Below, in pieces: positions 23,729 through 35,153 of a DNA stretch of 64,000 nucleotides. Positions within the stretch are counted from its first letter, which is position 1. Every line of letters begins with the position of its first letter. The DNA is from Parietaria judaica (taxonomy: Eukaryota > Streptophyta > Magnoliopsida > Rosales > Urticaceae): assembly GCA_954871525.1 (NCBI GenBank), contig OX940867.1, positions 16,469,343 to 16,533,342 on the forward strand, given 5' to 3'. A program made the position numbers and the translations under genes. The notes below the pieces were generated by a model, which was given only the letters and a program-made list of their open reading frames with translations, was not told the origin of the DNA and searched no databases.

Positions 23729-26466
23729 TGTTGGACATGTGTGTCCTTAAACAAGATATTTTATCCCTTTGTAAAAGATTATGACAAGTCGTTGAATAAA
23801 GATGATGCTTATTATGATAATCTTATTATAGTTTCCGGTAGAGTAAAATAGAATGTTTGATTCCTTAGTTCATGAAGGATGCAATTATGTTATTATTATC
23901 ACAACAGAGTCAATGTGAGGAAGAATTAATAATCATAATAAATGAACTTAAAACGTCCGTGACCTGATCAACTGGGTGGGAGCCCATTAATCGTATAAGG
24001 TCATTAATGTGACTAAGTGATAATCCTATTCTGGATTTTGTGTGTGTCACACTCACTAGAAGTGCATTAAGTATGAAGTGTCTTCGTACTGGACTGGACC
24101 TGACTTAAACTCCGGAAGTCATCATATAAGACCGTCACTGATAACTTGGAGTTGAGTCACTAGTAGATGATCAAATGGATATTCGATCTAAGTCCTGAGT
24201 GATCTTGAGTCCAAGCTGCTGACTTGATTGTTCTTTGATTTAACCGTTAAAGAACACGAAATATTACAGCTGTTCCCAACACTATTATTTTGGGAACATG
24301 AGAGTCAGCAGTAAGGGTAGCTTGGTCATAGACATGGGCATCACACAGCTCTCCTTAGAGTGATGATGATTCCCTTAATTGTCGGTGGTGAGAAGTGAGA
24401 GATACCCATGCGCAACTTATGAATCGAAACCATAAGTGGGTTACTCATGATATTGCTGACTGAGTCAAGGAAGTAAATACAATGAGGGGCATAACGGTAA
24501 AAACCGTCTGCTCATTTATGAATCATCAAGTGAAAGATCAATAACCCGAATTTGATTGTATCAATGGACACCCTGCTATTATAAAGGGAATAATATATAC
24601 CGTATCACTAAAGAGTTCAGCCTCGGGTCTATAGTGGAATCACTTCGAGGTTTGACGAACAACTAGCAGTTCGTTGGAGCTTAAGTGATACGGGTCCATG
24701 GTCCCCAGGATAGCTCCGTAACGGATGATACGTACGTGATTAAAATGCATTCTGGATAATGTTTAATCATTTGGCTTGACTTATAAAACTGAAAGGTCTG
24801 TGTCAGACATCAGATAGTTTTATCGTTGGCGTGGCAAAAGTATCATATTTTGGTACACGAAATTAACTGACAAAAAGAAACTTAGAATTTAGATTTTCTA
24901 TCAGCACCATGTTGTTAGAAATTAAATTCTAAGCAACTTTGCTTTTTGAACCAAGTCATTTCGACTTACGGTTAGTGATTTATGGATTTTCTAAGTTTGT
25001 GATCGGTTCGATAAACTTTGAAATTAAATCACATGTCACGAATTTAAATGATGGTGTGGCACCATGACATTTTTATGTGTGATATTGAGATTAGGATTTA
25101 TTAATATAATTTAATTATTTGGATTTAATTATTAATATCTTATTAATAATTAATTAATAATTAATAGATTTATATTAATAAATGAATATATATATAATTA
25201 TATATATTAATATGTGTAAATTCGAATTAGGGTTTGTCATATGAAACCCTAGTTAAATTCGAATAGCTTGATTTGGTATTTCTATATTTGCGGCATAAGT
25301 ACCAAATGTTTTGGTACTTTGGCAAATCCCTAAAATCAATATTATCCATTGGATCGGTTATGATTTAGTATCAACCGTTGGATTAGGATATTGATGAATT
25401 CGAAATTAATAACTTGGTGACCAAGTTTTATTTTTCGAATTTGATTAATCAATTATATCCGTTGGATCGGTCTAAGATTTAATCTATACCGTCGGATTAA
25501 GAATTGATTAATTATATATATATATATATATATATTCGAATTAGGTTTATGGATAAATTCGAAAAAATTGTTTTAATAAATTAATTTATCCTAAACTTAT
25601 TTGATCCATTAGATCGGTTTTAAGAATCATCTCAACCGTTGGATCTAGATAATAATGATTCGAATTTTATATATATATATATATCATAATTCGAATTTTA
25701 TGATGATAAGAAGATAAGATTGGATTTTTGATTTATCTAAATCTTTCTTATTTAATTAAATCCCTAATTAATTATATCCATTGGATTTAGATGAGATTAA
25801 ATCTGGACCATTGGATTGAGATAATTAATTATATTTAATTAATGAAATTCGAATTTAGGGAGGGAATATCTCCAAATTGGTTACAGTCTTGAGCCTATAA
25901 ATAGGGAGATCATTCTACACATTTTTCACACCTTTCCCCAGAGAAAAATTCGAACTCTCCCTCTCCTTCAGGGTCTGCGAATTTTCTCTCTGATCTCTTC
26001 TTCTGGTTCGGCTTAGGAGACTATTTCTCCGGAAGCTTAAAAAGAACCATCAGTTAAAGTTTTGCGACGGAGTCCTGCCGGCGAAGCCCACGCTTCGGTA
26101 CGAGGATTCCAGGAGAATATCCCGGAAGATCACAGGAGATTCCCTCAGCAACGGCGGAGCCCTGCCCGACTCAGAGTGCGCAGCCGAAATCGCCAAACGA
26201 GGTACGGCCTTATGCATTGGGTTAATAAATGCAAACATTTACTGCTTTCTATTTATTTCCTATTATGACTAGTTTATTAATAATGAGTTATGAATTTTAA
26301 ATTGCATAATATTTATCAGATCTTGGGATATGGTTATTATCCGATATTCGGACCGTTGTTTGGATAACAAGTTTTCCGCTTTAAAATAATTTTTTAAATG
26401 TTACCCTGACGGTTCGGACGTATAAATCGTGATAATTATACGGAATCCGAGACGTGATTTCCAACA
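23729..26466 (+). repeat. 3' LTR of element B, 2738 bp
   Basis: Same length and nearly the same sequence as the 5' LTR. Small differences occur at dinucleotide tracts (for example the TA tracts near 25185 and 25515) and scattered bases. Promoter box near 25894. Ends GATTTCCAACA, followed by target copy GTGTG (26467-26471). Confidence 0.93.
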
Positions 26467-26963
26467 GTGTGTCCATTCCCCAAGGAAGGTGTGCTTGTGG
26501 AAGGTTTGACACCGTGATAGTTCCAAAAGAATAAGGGGACGGAGGAATCTTGGAAATGGACCGCGAGTCACCCTAGTGTGACCATTCCCTAAGGACGACG
26601 TTTCCAAGACTAATCCGAGAACCGAAAATAATGGGTTAAGCTTGCACGAAAGTTGGTGCTTCACTACCGTCTATGGTGATAGTTAATAATCATAGGGAAC
26701 GTTGGTGGTTCTTGTTTTGAATATTAATTAAGTTTATGACTAAAACTTAGTTTAAGCAAACTACACGGTTGATCCTGCTAAGTCACCCTAGAGTAATCAT
26801 TCCCTAAGGACGCCAACGACGTGTACAGTTAGTTAAATTATGACGAAATAGTTAAAGGGTTTAATTAACGTTTTCCCAGAACATGTTTGCATCATGTAAC
26901 TATTTCAAACCTTTTTCCTAAAAACATTCTACCTATAATAAAGTTTAATAAGTTTCTTTTTCA
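26467..26963 (+). other. leader of element A, second part
   Basis: Resumes the A leader after B: GTGTGTCCATTCCCCAAGGA and the GAGTCACCCTAGTGTGACCAT word correspond base for base with 19846 onward in B. It ends at CAATGCCAGTCAATATGTCT, homologous to the start of the B coding region (CAATGCCAGTTAAGATGTCT). Homology with B is lost directly after this point. Confidence 0.8.
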
Positions 26964-27765
26964 ATGCCAGTCAATATGTCTGATCCTGTTTACATTTCGG
27001 ATGGGGAACAAGATTCCGTGAACTCTAATTCACCATTTGATGTTGAGCCGAAAGCAATTTTTGAAGATGACTCTGATTGGTTCAGGTATGACTCTGAGTA
27101 CAAGTTACTCAATCATTACGTTGAACAATATCCTGATAGAAGTCAGTCATTCAAAGACTCGCTGCTCAAGGCTTCAATGAGTGAGATAAAGAGGCTTATG
27201 GGCAAGGTGAATAAAGTAACAAGTCTTGTCACTGAGGCAATGGCTAAAGATAACAAAAGAAAAATTGAATCAATCGCTGAACCGGGAAGAAAGTAAAGAA
27301 AAGTTGGGTTATCGGCAATGTGTTTCAAATATGGAACAAGGAAGAGAGTGCATGGTCAGCTACTTTGTGACAGGCACATCAGTTCAGCAAAGGGTAAAAC
27401 CTTACATGAACTTGTTTTTAGATTTTATTGAAGAGATTTAATCTCAGATCCATAGATTAAAATTCTAATCATTGCAAAATGTTTTTCTCTTTCATAAGTG
27501 GCTTCTGCGAAGGAGAAAAACGGACATGAAGCCTTGTGCATTCAGTGCTGGCTTAAACCTAGGGCAAACATGCATAGAATGTGCCGAGAACATCTGAGGG
27601 CTTGGAGAGGTAAAAACTCTTCTGATAAACCCTATTAGTTTTTATTGGAGAGATAACATCTCAGATCCATAGATTAAAAACACTAATGTTTGTCCACTAT
27701 TTTTCCTTTCAGGTGGCAGCGGGAGCTCTATATATGGGAGCTCAGTAGAGAACGACAGTGACTAG
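26964..27765 (+). CDS. foreign gene-like segment in element A: acidic ORF plus Cys/His repeat exons
   Basis: Occupies the place of gag-protease-integrase in element A. An open frame from ATG 26964 gives an acidic 110-residue N-terminus (MPVNMSDPVYISDGEQDSV...) up to a TAA at 27294-27296. The same frame continues as MCFKYGTRKRVHGQLLCDRH to AAG-G at 27393. A phase-1 intron 27394-27498 (GTAAAA...TAAG), exon 27499-27609 with CIQCWLKPRANMHRMCREH, another phase-1 intron 27610-27712 (GTAAAA...TTTCAG) and exon 27713-27765 then join in frame to a TAG at 27763-27765. The two exon modules have identical spacing, C-x2-C/Y-x11-C-x2-H, and the introns share a 22-bp identical block (27441, 27658). I do not recognise the family. 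I infer a captured cellular gene fragment, now with one in-frame stop. The splice pattern is predicted, not observed. Confidence 0.6.
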
Positions 27766-28113
27766 TACTCGAGCGTCTCCAAAAGAAGGAGTCATTTTTA
27801 TTTAGTCTGTTTTCGATTCTGTTATTGTTAAGTTTGTTTAAGCTATGAATAAACCTCAATTTATTTTTGGATATATTAATTGCATGGAATAATCCTGATA
27901 TCAATAAAGTGTTATCTTTGTTTTGGGTTATGTGCAATATCCAGATAAAAATAATAAGTGACATGTTGTCTTTACCTATAATCTCTGCCTACTCTAAATT
28001 TTGACATGTCAAAAACGTCATTTTTGGTCTTCAAATATTAAAACATAATGATTTTTCTTAGAGTTTGCCATTATTTCACTGCTAAAGAATTATGTGACTT
28101 AGTCACCTAGTCA
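27766..28113 (+). other. putative 3' UTR and flank of the captured segment in element A
   Basis: AT/T-rich sequence after the TAG, with AATAAA at 27848-27853 and 27903-27908, as expected of a plant 3' UTR. No similarity to copia integrase. The junction back into copia sequence is near 28114, where CCAACAGTGCCTGTTGTCGA matches CCAACAGTGACTGTTGTCGA of B (about 21980). Confidence 0.5.
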
Positions 28114-29854
28114 CAGCTTCGCCAACAGTGCCTGTTGTCGAAGAGAGTGCGGAAACCATGGTCCCAAGTCAGAACTCAAGGGTACTCAAACATAGTGGGA
28201 GGTTCAAAAGACCAGTTGAACGCTACGAGCACACCCAGTTAGAGTTTCACCTAGCTGTTACTAACACTAGTGTTGAAGATCCCATAGGCTTTAAGAAAGC
28301 TATGGTTGATACTGATAAAAGGGAATGGCAGGAAGCCATGAACCAAGAAATAGAATCTATGGATTCTAACCAATTTTGGGAACTTGTAGACTTACCGGAT
28401 GGGTTCAAAACCATTGGCTGTAAGTGGATCTACAAGAGAAAGAGAGGAGTGGACGGGAGGGTTGAAACCTTCAAGGCTAGACTAGTGGCAAAGGATTTTA
28501 CCCAAAGAGAAGGTATTGATTTCGATGAGACCTTCGCTATAGTCACTAAGTACAAGTCCATCCGGATTCTCAGGGCCATAGCCTGTAGTCTCAATTATGA
28601 GATTTGGAAGATGGACGTCAAAACCGCCTTCCTAAACGGGTACATTGACGAAAACATCTATATGGACCAACTTGAAGGGTTTGTGCAAAAGGTTCAAGAA
28701 GAGAAAGTTTGCAGATTACTCAAGTCCATTAATGGATTGAAGCAAGCTTCCAAATCTTGGAATCTAAGGTTTGATGAGACTATTAACACCTATGGATTCG
28801 TGCAAAACATCACTGAGGCCTGCATTTATAAGCTCAATGATGATACTGTGGAAATTTTCCTTATTCTATACGTCAATGATATTCTTCTCATTGGTAATAA
28901 TGTGAAAAAGTTATCGGGCGTGAAAGCATGGTTAGCTACACAATTCCAAATGAAGGATATGAGAGAAGCCAACTATGTTCTTGGGATCCGTATCTTTAGG
29001 GATCGCAACAACAGGCTTCTGGCCTTATCACAACCAGCCTACATAGATAAGGTGCTTGATCGTTTTGCAATGGAAAACACCAAGGGAGGTAATTTACCGA
29101 CCAGGCATGGAGTATTCCTCGATAGGAAACAATGCCAACTTCTCCAGAAGAGCAAGACGGGATGAGGCGCATACCCTATGCTTCATTAGTGGGAAGTCTG
29201 ATGTACGCTATGCAGTGTACTAAGCCAGACATCTGTTACGCTGTGGGAATTGTTAGCAGGTACCAATCCAACCTTGGTATGGATCACTGGACAACAGTAA
29301 AGAACATTCTCAAGTATCTTCAGAGAACGAGAGACTATATGTTAGTGTTTTCAGGATCAGAACTGAATCCACTAGGATACACTGACTCGGAATTTACGTC
29401 TAACAGAGACGCGAGAAAATCGACGTCAGGAACAGTGTTCACCCTTGTTGGTGGAGCGATATTCTGGAGAAGCGTTAAGCAATCATGTATCGCAAATTCC
29501 ATAATGGAAGCTGAATATGTGGCAGCCTGTGAGGCAGCCAAAGAATCAGTTTGGCTAAAAAAATTCTAAATAGAGCTGGGAGTAGTTCCAGATGTAGATG
29601 GGCCCCTAACGATGTACTGTGACAACAAGGGCGCGGTGGAAAATTCTAAAGAGCCCAGAGACCATAACAAGGCAAAACATATAGAACGCAAATACCATCT
29701 CATCAGAGAGATAGTACGTCGTGGCGACGTAAGGGTTGTGAAAATAGCTTCGGGAGACAATCTGGCTGATATATTCACCAAGACGTTGCCAGAGAAAATA
29801 TTCAGGAGGCATCTGGAGAGTATGGGTCTGAAAGACATGGGTTATCTTCTTTAA
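28114..29854 (+). pseudogene. Pol remnant of element A: RT and RNase H, broken
   Basis: Closely related to B pol from the post-integrase linker (RFKRPVERYEHTQLEFHLA) through RT to RNase H. Three lesions are visible against B. The RT active site reads YVND rather than YVDD. One C is missing near 29142 (CAATGCCAACTT against CAATGCCCAACTT), shifting the frame. A TAC to TAA change near 29567 stops the frame inside RNase H (KKF-stop-IELG). It ends KTLPEK...GLKDMGYLL like B. Integrase, protease and gag are absent upstream. Non-functional. Confidence 0.9.
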
Positions 29855-29869
29855 GTACAAGTGGGAGAT

Positions 29870-32635
29870 TGTTGGACATGTGTCCTTAAACAAGCTATCA
29901 TTTCCCTAATTGTAAATTTTTTTGACCAAAGTCGTTGAATAAAAGATGTTACTTATTATGTTAATCTTATTATAGTTTCTGGTAAAGTAAAATAGAATGT
30001 TTGTTCCATAGTTCATAAAAGATGCAATTATGTTATTATTATCACAACCGAGTCAATGTGACAAAAAATTAATAATTATAATAAATTAACTTAAAATGTC
30101 CGTGACCAGATTAACTGGGTGGGAGCCCATTAATCGTATAAGGTCATTAATGTGACTAAGTTATAATCCTATATGGATTAAGTGTGTGTGTCACACTCAC
30201 TAGAAGTGCATTAAGTATGAAGCGGCTTCATACTGGACTAAACCTCACTTAAACTCCGGAAGTTGTTATATAAGACTGTCACTGACAACTTGGAGTTGAG
30301 TCACTAGTAGATGATCAAATTGATATTCGATCTAAGTCCTGAGTGACCTCGATAAGGGTAGCTTGGTCATAGACACGGACATCACATAGCTCTCTTCAGA
30401 GTCAAGATGATTCCCTTGATGGTTAGAGGTGAGAAGTGAGAGGTACCCGTGTGCAACTTATGAATCAAAACCATAAGTGGGTTACTCACAATATTACTAG
30501 CTGAGTTGAGGATGAAAATGCAATGAGAGACAAAACGGTAAAAACCGCCTGCTCATGTGTGGATCATCAAGTCAAGGATCAATAACCCGAATTTGATTGT
30601 ATAAATGGACACCTTTCGATAAAGGGAATAATATATACTGTATCAGGAAAGAGTGCAGCCTCGGGTTTATAGTGGAATAACACTGTCAATGGACACCTTT
30701 CTATAAAGGGAATAATATATACTGTATCAGGAAAGAGTGCAGCCTCGGGTTTATAGTGGAATAACACTGAGGTTTGACGAACCAGTAGCAATTCGTTGGA
30801 GCTTCAGTGATACGGGTCAATGGTCCCCAGGATAGCTCCGGAAGGGACGATACATACGTGATTTAAACATTCGTTATGTTTTATCATTTGTCAGGATTCA
30901 CGAAACTAGAGTCTGTGTCAGACTTTGGAAGTTTTATTTTTGACGTTGCAAAAGTACCAAAGTTTGGTGCTTGAAATTTAACTGATAAAAGAAAGTTGAA
31001 TTTAGATTTTTCATCAACTGAAAAGTTTTTGGAAATTAAATTCTAAGAGACTTTTATTTTGGAACCGAGTCATTTCGATGTACGGTTTGTGATTTAGAGA
31101 ATTTCCAAGTTTACGATCGTTTTCGTAAATATGTGAAATTTTATCACATGTCACGAATTTAAATGGTTGTGTTGCACCACGACATTTAATGTGTGATATT
31201 GAGATCGGAGGTCAATATTATAATTTAATTATTTGGATTTCATTATTAATATTCTTATTAATAATTAATTAATAATTAATAGATTTATGTTATTTGATTA
31301 AATTGTGTATTTGGTATATACATATGAATGTGTAGAAATAATGCGGCCCAAGTAAATGTGTTAGATGGGCTTACACGAATTTGCTTGGATTTGGAATTTC
31401 CAAATATGTGGCATAAGTACCTATGTTTAGGTATTAATGGAAAAATTTGAAATTAATTTGGTTCATTAGATCGGTCAAGTTTGATCTTAACCGTTAGATC
31501 ATGATAATTAATTTAGAAAGCTAAATTCGAAAATGACTTGGTGACCAAGCCTGGATTAGTTAATTGCTTAACCATTGGATTGCTTAATTAATTCGAAAAT
31601 TCGAAATTGCTTAATTAATTATATCCATTGGATTAGTTTAAGATTTAATGTTAACCATTGGATTGGAAATTAATTAACATGTAAATATGGAATGCAAAAT
31701 TCAAATTTATTATAAAGGGAGGTCGAATTCTATTACTTGGTAATCAAGTTTGTAGAGTTGACTTGAACTTAAATCAATATGGTCCATTAGATTGGTTATG
31801 GAATGAATTCCAACAATTGGATCAAGCTTATTGATTTCGAATTTACCATATGGGTACATAGGGAATTCGAATTCTCTTATATAAGGAAGTGATTGGATAA
31901 TTGATTTATTCATGGTTTCCCTATTTGGTTAAATCCTTAATTAATTAGAACCATTGGATCTTTGGTGATTCAATCTTGGCCATTGGTTTGAGTACTTAAT
32001 TATATTTACCTATCATAGAATTAGAAATTCAAGGAAGGAAACTTCCCTTATTGGTTTTTCCATGAGCCTATAAATACAAGGCTCATTCTACACATTTCAC
32101 ACACCTTCCCCATAGCAAGAATTCGATATCTCTCTCTCTCTAGAGTCTGCGAATTTCTTAGCCTCTGATCTCTCTTTTCTGGTTCGGCTTAGTGAGACGT
32201 TGTTCTCCGAAAGCTTTAAAAGAACCATAAGTTAAAGTTTTTGCGATGGAGTCTTGCCGGCGACGCCCACGCTTCGGTACGAGGAGTCCAGGAGAATATC
32301 CCGAAAGATCACGGGATTTTCCCTCAGCATCGGCGAAGCCCTGCCCAGTTCAGAACGCGCTGGCGGAATCGTTATCACCTGAGGTACGACCTTATGCATT
32401 GGGTCAATAAATGCAAACCTTTATTTACATTTTATTTATTTCCTATAGACTAGATTATTAATAATAAATTTATGAAAATTTAAATTATCAAATCTTGATT
32501 TTGGTTATTATACGATGTTCAAATCAACGGGTAACAAATTTTTTCTGCTTTAAATATTTTTTTAAATGTTACCCGGACGGTTTGACAGCATAAATCGTGA
32601 TAATATTATGGGGAAATGTAATGAACTTCCTAACA
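29870..32635 (+). repeat. 3' LTR of element A, 2766 bp
   Basis: Starts TGTTGGACATGTGTCC after the polypurine tract and ends ATGAACTTCCTAACA, then target copy TCAAG. Promoter box near 32069. Differs from the 5' LTR by scattered substitutions, lack of some segments (for example near 30350) and an internal 84-bp duplication. Confidence 0.88.
30604..30771 (+). repeat. 84-bp tandem duplication in the 3' LTR of A
   Basis: Two copies with period 84 start AATGGACACCTTTC at 30604 and 30688, each running through GAGTGCAGCCTCGGGTTTAT to ATAACACTG. All other family LTRs here carry one copy. It duplicates the left arm and loop of the conserved hairpin. Confidence 0.9.
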
Positions 32636-32640
32636 TCAAG

Positions 32641-33495
32641 ATCTATAGAGATAGAGCTAAAAGAACATTAGCCCTAAGTCAAAGTACTTACATCGAGAAG
32701 GTTGCAAAACGGTTCAACATGGACCAATCAAAGAATGGTTCCATACCGATGACACATAAGTTGCACCTTTCCCGATCCCAATGCCCAAATCTGGCAGAGG
32801 AAATAGAACACATGAGAAGGTCCCATATGCTTCTGCGATTGGCTCACTAATGTACGCCATGACTTGTACTCGACCGAATATATCATATGCCTTGACCGTA
32901 ACAAGCCGTTATCAAGCAAATCCTGGTGAATGTCATTAGACCGCCGTTAAGAACATTCTGAGGTATTTGAATAGATCCAAAAAAAAAGTGTTTAGTTTTC
33001 GGCGGTGCTGAGCAATTAAGAGTAAGTGGTTACACTGATGCTAGCTTCCAAACCGACCAGGACGATTTCAGGTATCAAATAGGATACGTATTCTGCTTAA
33101 ATGGTGGTGCGATCACTTGGTCTAGTACCAAGCAGTCTACAATAGCTGATTCGACCACTGAGGCCGAGTATATGGTTGTAAGTGAGGCAGCCAAGGGCGC
33201 ATTCTGGATCAAGAATTTCCTTTCTGATCTAGGTGTGATTCCGTGCATAGCTGAGCCAGTTCCACTCTATTGTGAAAAAAACGGAGCCATCACACATGCT
33301 AGAGAGCTCAGATCACCTAAGACGGCAAGACATATACTCAGGAAGTTCCACATCATCCGACAGTTCATCGAGAGAGAGGATGTGGACATCCAGAGGGTTG
33401 ATACAGATGATAACATAGCAGATCCGTTGACGAAAGCTTTGCCTCGCGACAAGAATATCTGTCACACAGAGTCTACATGCATTAGATACCTTTGA
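32641..33495 (+). pseudogene. RT end and RNase H of copia element C
   Basis: Resumes RT after element A: IYRDRAKRTLALSQSTYIEKVAKRFNMDQSKNGSIPM, homologous to the segment after YVDD in B, then a region with a frameshift near 32826-32950, then RNase H with TSTKQSTIADSTTEAEYM, SEAAKGAFWIKNFLSDLG, YCEKNGAI (usual D of CDN changed to E) and IADPLTKALPRDK. With 11840-12100 it completes the pol of C. Dead relic. Confidence 0.87.
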
Positions 33496-34591
33496 GATTT
33501 CTGTAATTGTGAACAAATTTTAAATTATTGAAATGATAATTTTTGAAATAACAGTTAGGGCATTTATAATATAGGCAAGTTTCATTGTTTGAGATCTATA
33601 TAAAATATTTTATCCATCTTAAACAACGTCCCTAAACTGTCATATTAGATGACTCTCTAAAAACCGTCCCTGGTCGAGTGTCATAATGAGAAATAAGGGG
33701 CACACATGACACGTTTGAGACTAGTATGAAATAGACAGACAAGATGAGTTCTAGACTTGGAGAAGTCGTGTCTTCTATTACATTGACAAGAGCTATAAGA
33801 ACTCTAGTCGGACAGACCCGCGTTCTGGGAGATACACATGGTAAATATCAAACCTTGAGAAGGTGGCACTGATGTCTCCAGAACAGACAACACATGTAAT
33901 AGATTAATTAAGCCTGAGCAAAGTCACGTTGCATTACCTAGCGAATGACACTCCTCGAAGACAGTTCAACGCTATCCGTAATTGGTAGTTATAAAAGCTG
34001 TCTTTGGGTCTGTCATGTACTTTGTAGAATGGATTGATTAAGCAAGAATGCAATCGTCTCTCCTCATTGGAGTTATACAACTCAGAGCCTCCTGTATGGA
34101 ATGGATCATAAAAAGCATGGCCATGCTCAAGTTGGTAAAAGGTTACACTTGATTAATTTAATGATACCAATCAAAGAAAACTAGGAAATTGAAAACTGAC
34201 TATACAGAAGTACCAAATCCATGGTTTGTCACTTTTCGAGATGTATAGATGAGAAGGAATGTAGTTGCATAAAAGACTTAAAGGTTGTTAAACTTTGTTG
34301 TCGTCCTGAACAGGATTAAATTCGGATCACCGAAATATTGTAGATTGGGGGCAACAATGTCTTACTAGAGACATCTTATTGCTTATGGATTAAACACCCA
34401 TGGCCGACAATGCATAATCCTACAGGGTCACACCGAACTCGCAACGGAAGCGGAGTAAGGAATGGAGTTTCATTTACACAAGATGTTATGAAAAAGAGAA
34501 AGACGTATCCAATGTCCATAACTGGCAAGAGGCACTAAAGAAGATATTAACTGGGAATTCAAATCCCGGCATCTTCGTGCAAGTGGGAGAT
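33496..34591 (+). other. 3' untranslated region of element C
   Basis: About 1.1 kb without credible ORFs between RNase H and the polypurine tract AAGTGGGAGAT (about 34581). No sequence similarity to A or B noticed. Such long 3' regions occur in some plant copia lineages. Confidence 0.5.
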
Positions 34592-35153
34592 TGTAGGAAA
34601 TATATATGTGGCAAAAATACCCAAAGATTGGGGATTGGGTAAATAGTCCACATGATAATATGAGAAATGTGCTTGATTTAATAAGATTAATAAAGTCCAT
34701 TAACCATAACCCTAAGTCTATAAATATAACATGTGTGGTCATGTAAAACCCTAAGCATTCTAATTAGGTTTTTCACTCCTACAAAGAGAGATAAGTCGCC
34801 ACCTCCCTAGACCAAGAGAGAGTGCGATTTTCTCATAAGCCGTCGGGTTTTTTGTCCGTCTTCTAATCACCTAGAAGGATCTAGTATTCCTACGAGGTGG
34901 TTTCCGACCAAGAAAGGTATTCTGTGAGCGATGTGGTGTACGAAGTAGAGGCCGTACGTTTGAAAGGCTTGTGGTCGAATTGGCGTGGAGGAGCTAGGCT
35001 CGCTAGGCGATGGGAATCGTCAAGATCCTATCCAAGGCTAAGGAAATATTCTCACAAGTAAGTTTTGATTATTTCACATTATCTAGATCTAAGTTTCGAG
35101 GATTCGCGGAATTTCCGCTTCTGCGATGAGATTAAATCTTCGAAAACCCAACA
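34592..35153 (+). repeat. 3' LTR of element C (right end tentative)
   Basis: Starts TGTAGGAAATATATATGTGG directly after the polypurine tract. TATA box TCTATAAATATAAC near 34717-34730. The right end is set at AAAACCCAACA (35153), a CA terminus, but neither the 5' LTR nor the 5' target copy is in view, so the end could differ (another CA lies near 35056). The sequence is unrelated to the long LTRs of A, B, D, E and F. Confidence 0.55.

Larger units (their letters stand above)
15955..26466 (+). mobile_element. complete copia element B, 10.5 kb
   Basis: Full-length Ty1/copia retrotransposon with two LTRs of 2738 bp each, a primer-binding site complementary to the initiator-Met tRNA 3' end, pol, and a polypurine tract. 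Perfect target duplication GTGTG at 15950-15954 and 26467-26471. The LTRs are very similar by eye (roughly 1% differences, for example near 16315/24088 and 17310/25084), so the insertion is recent. It lies in the leader of element A. Most of gag is missing, so movement would need Gag from another element. Confidence 0.95.
12101..32635 (+). mobile_element. copia element A, 20.5 kb including nested element B
   Basis: LTR retrotransposon with a perfect target duplication TCAAG at 12096-12100 and 32636-32640. Layout: 5' LTR 12101 to about 14724, leader interrupted by complete element B at 15955-26466, leader end, a foreign gene-like segment (26980-28113) where gag-protease-integrase should be, pol remnant from the integrase tail to RNase H (28114-29854), polypurine tract and 3' LTR 29870-32635. 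Without B the element is about 10 kb. The two LTRs differ visibly (including an 84-bp duplication only in the 3' LTR), so A is older than B. It is non-autonomous. Confidence 0.9.
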
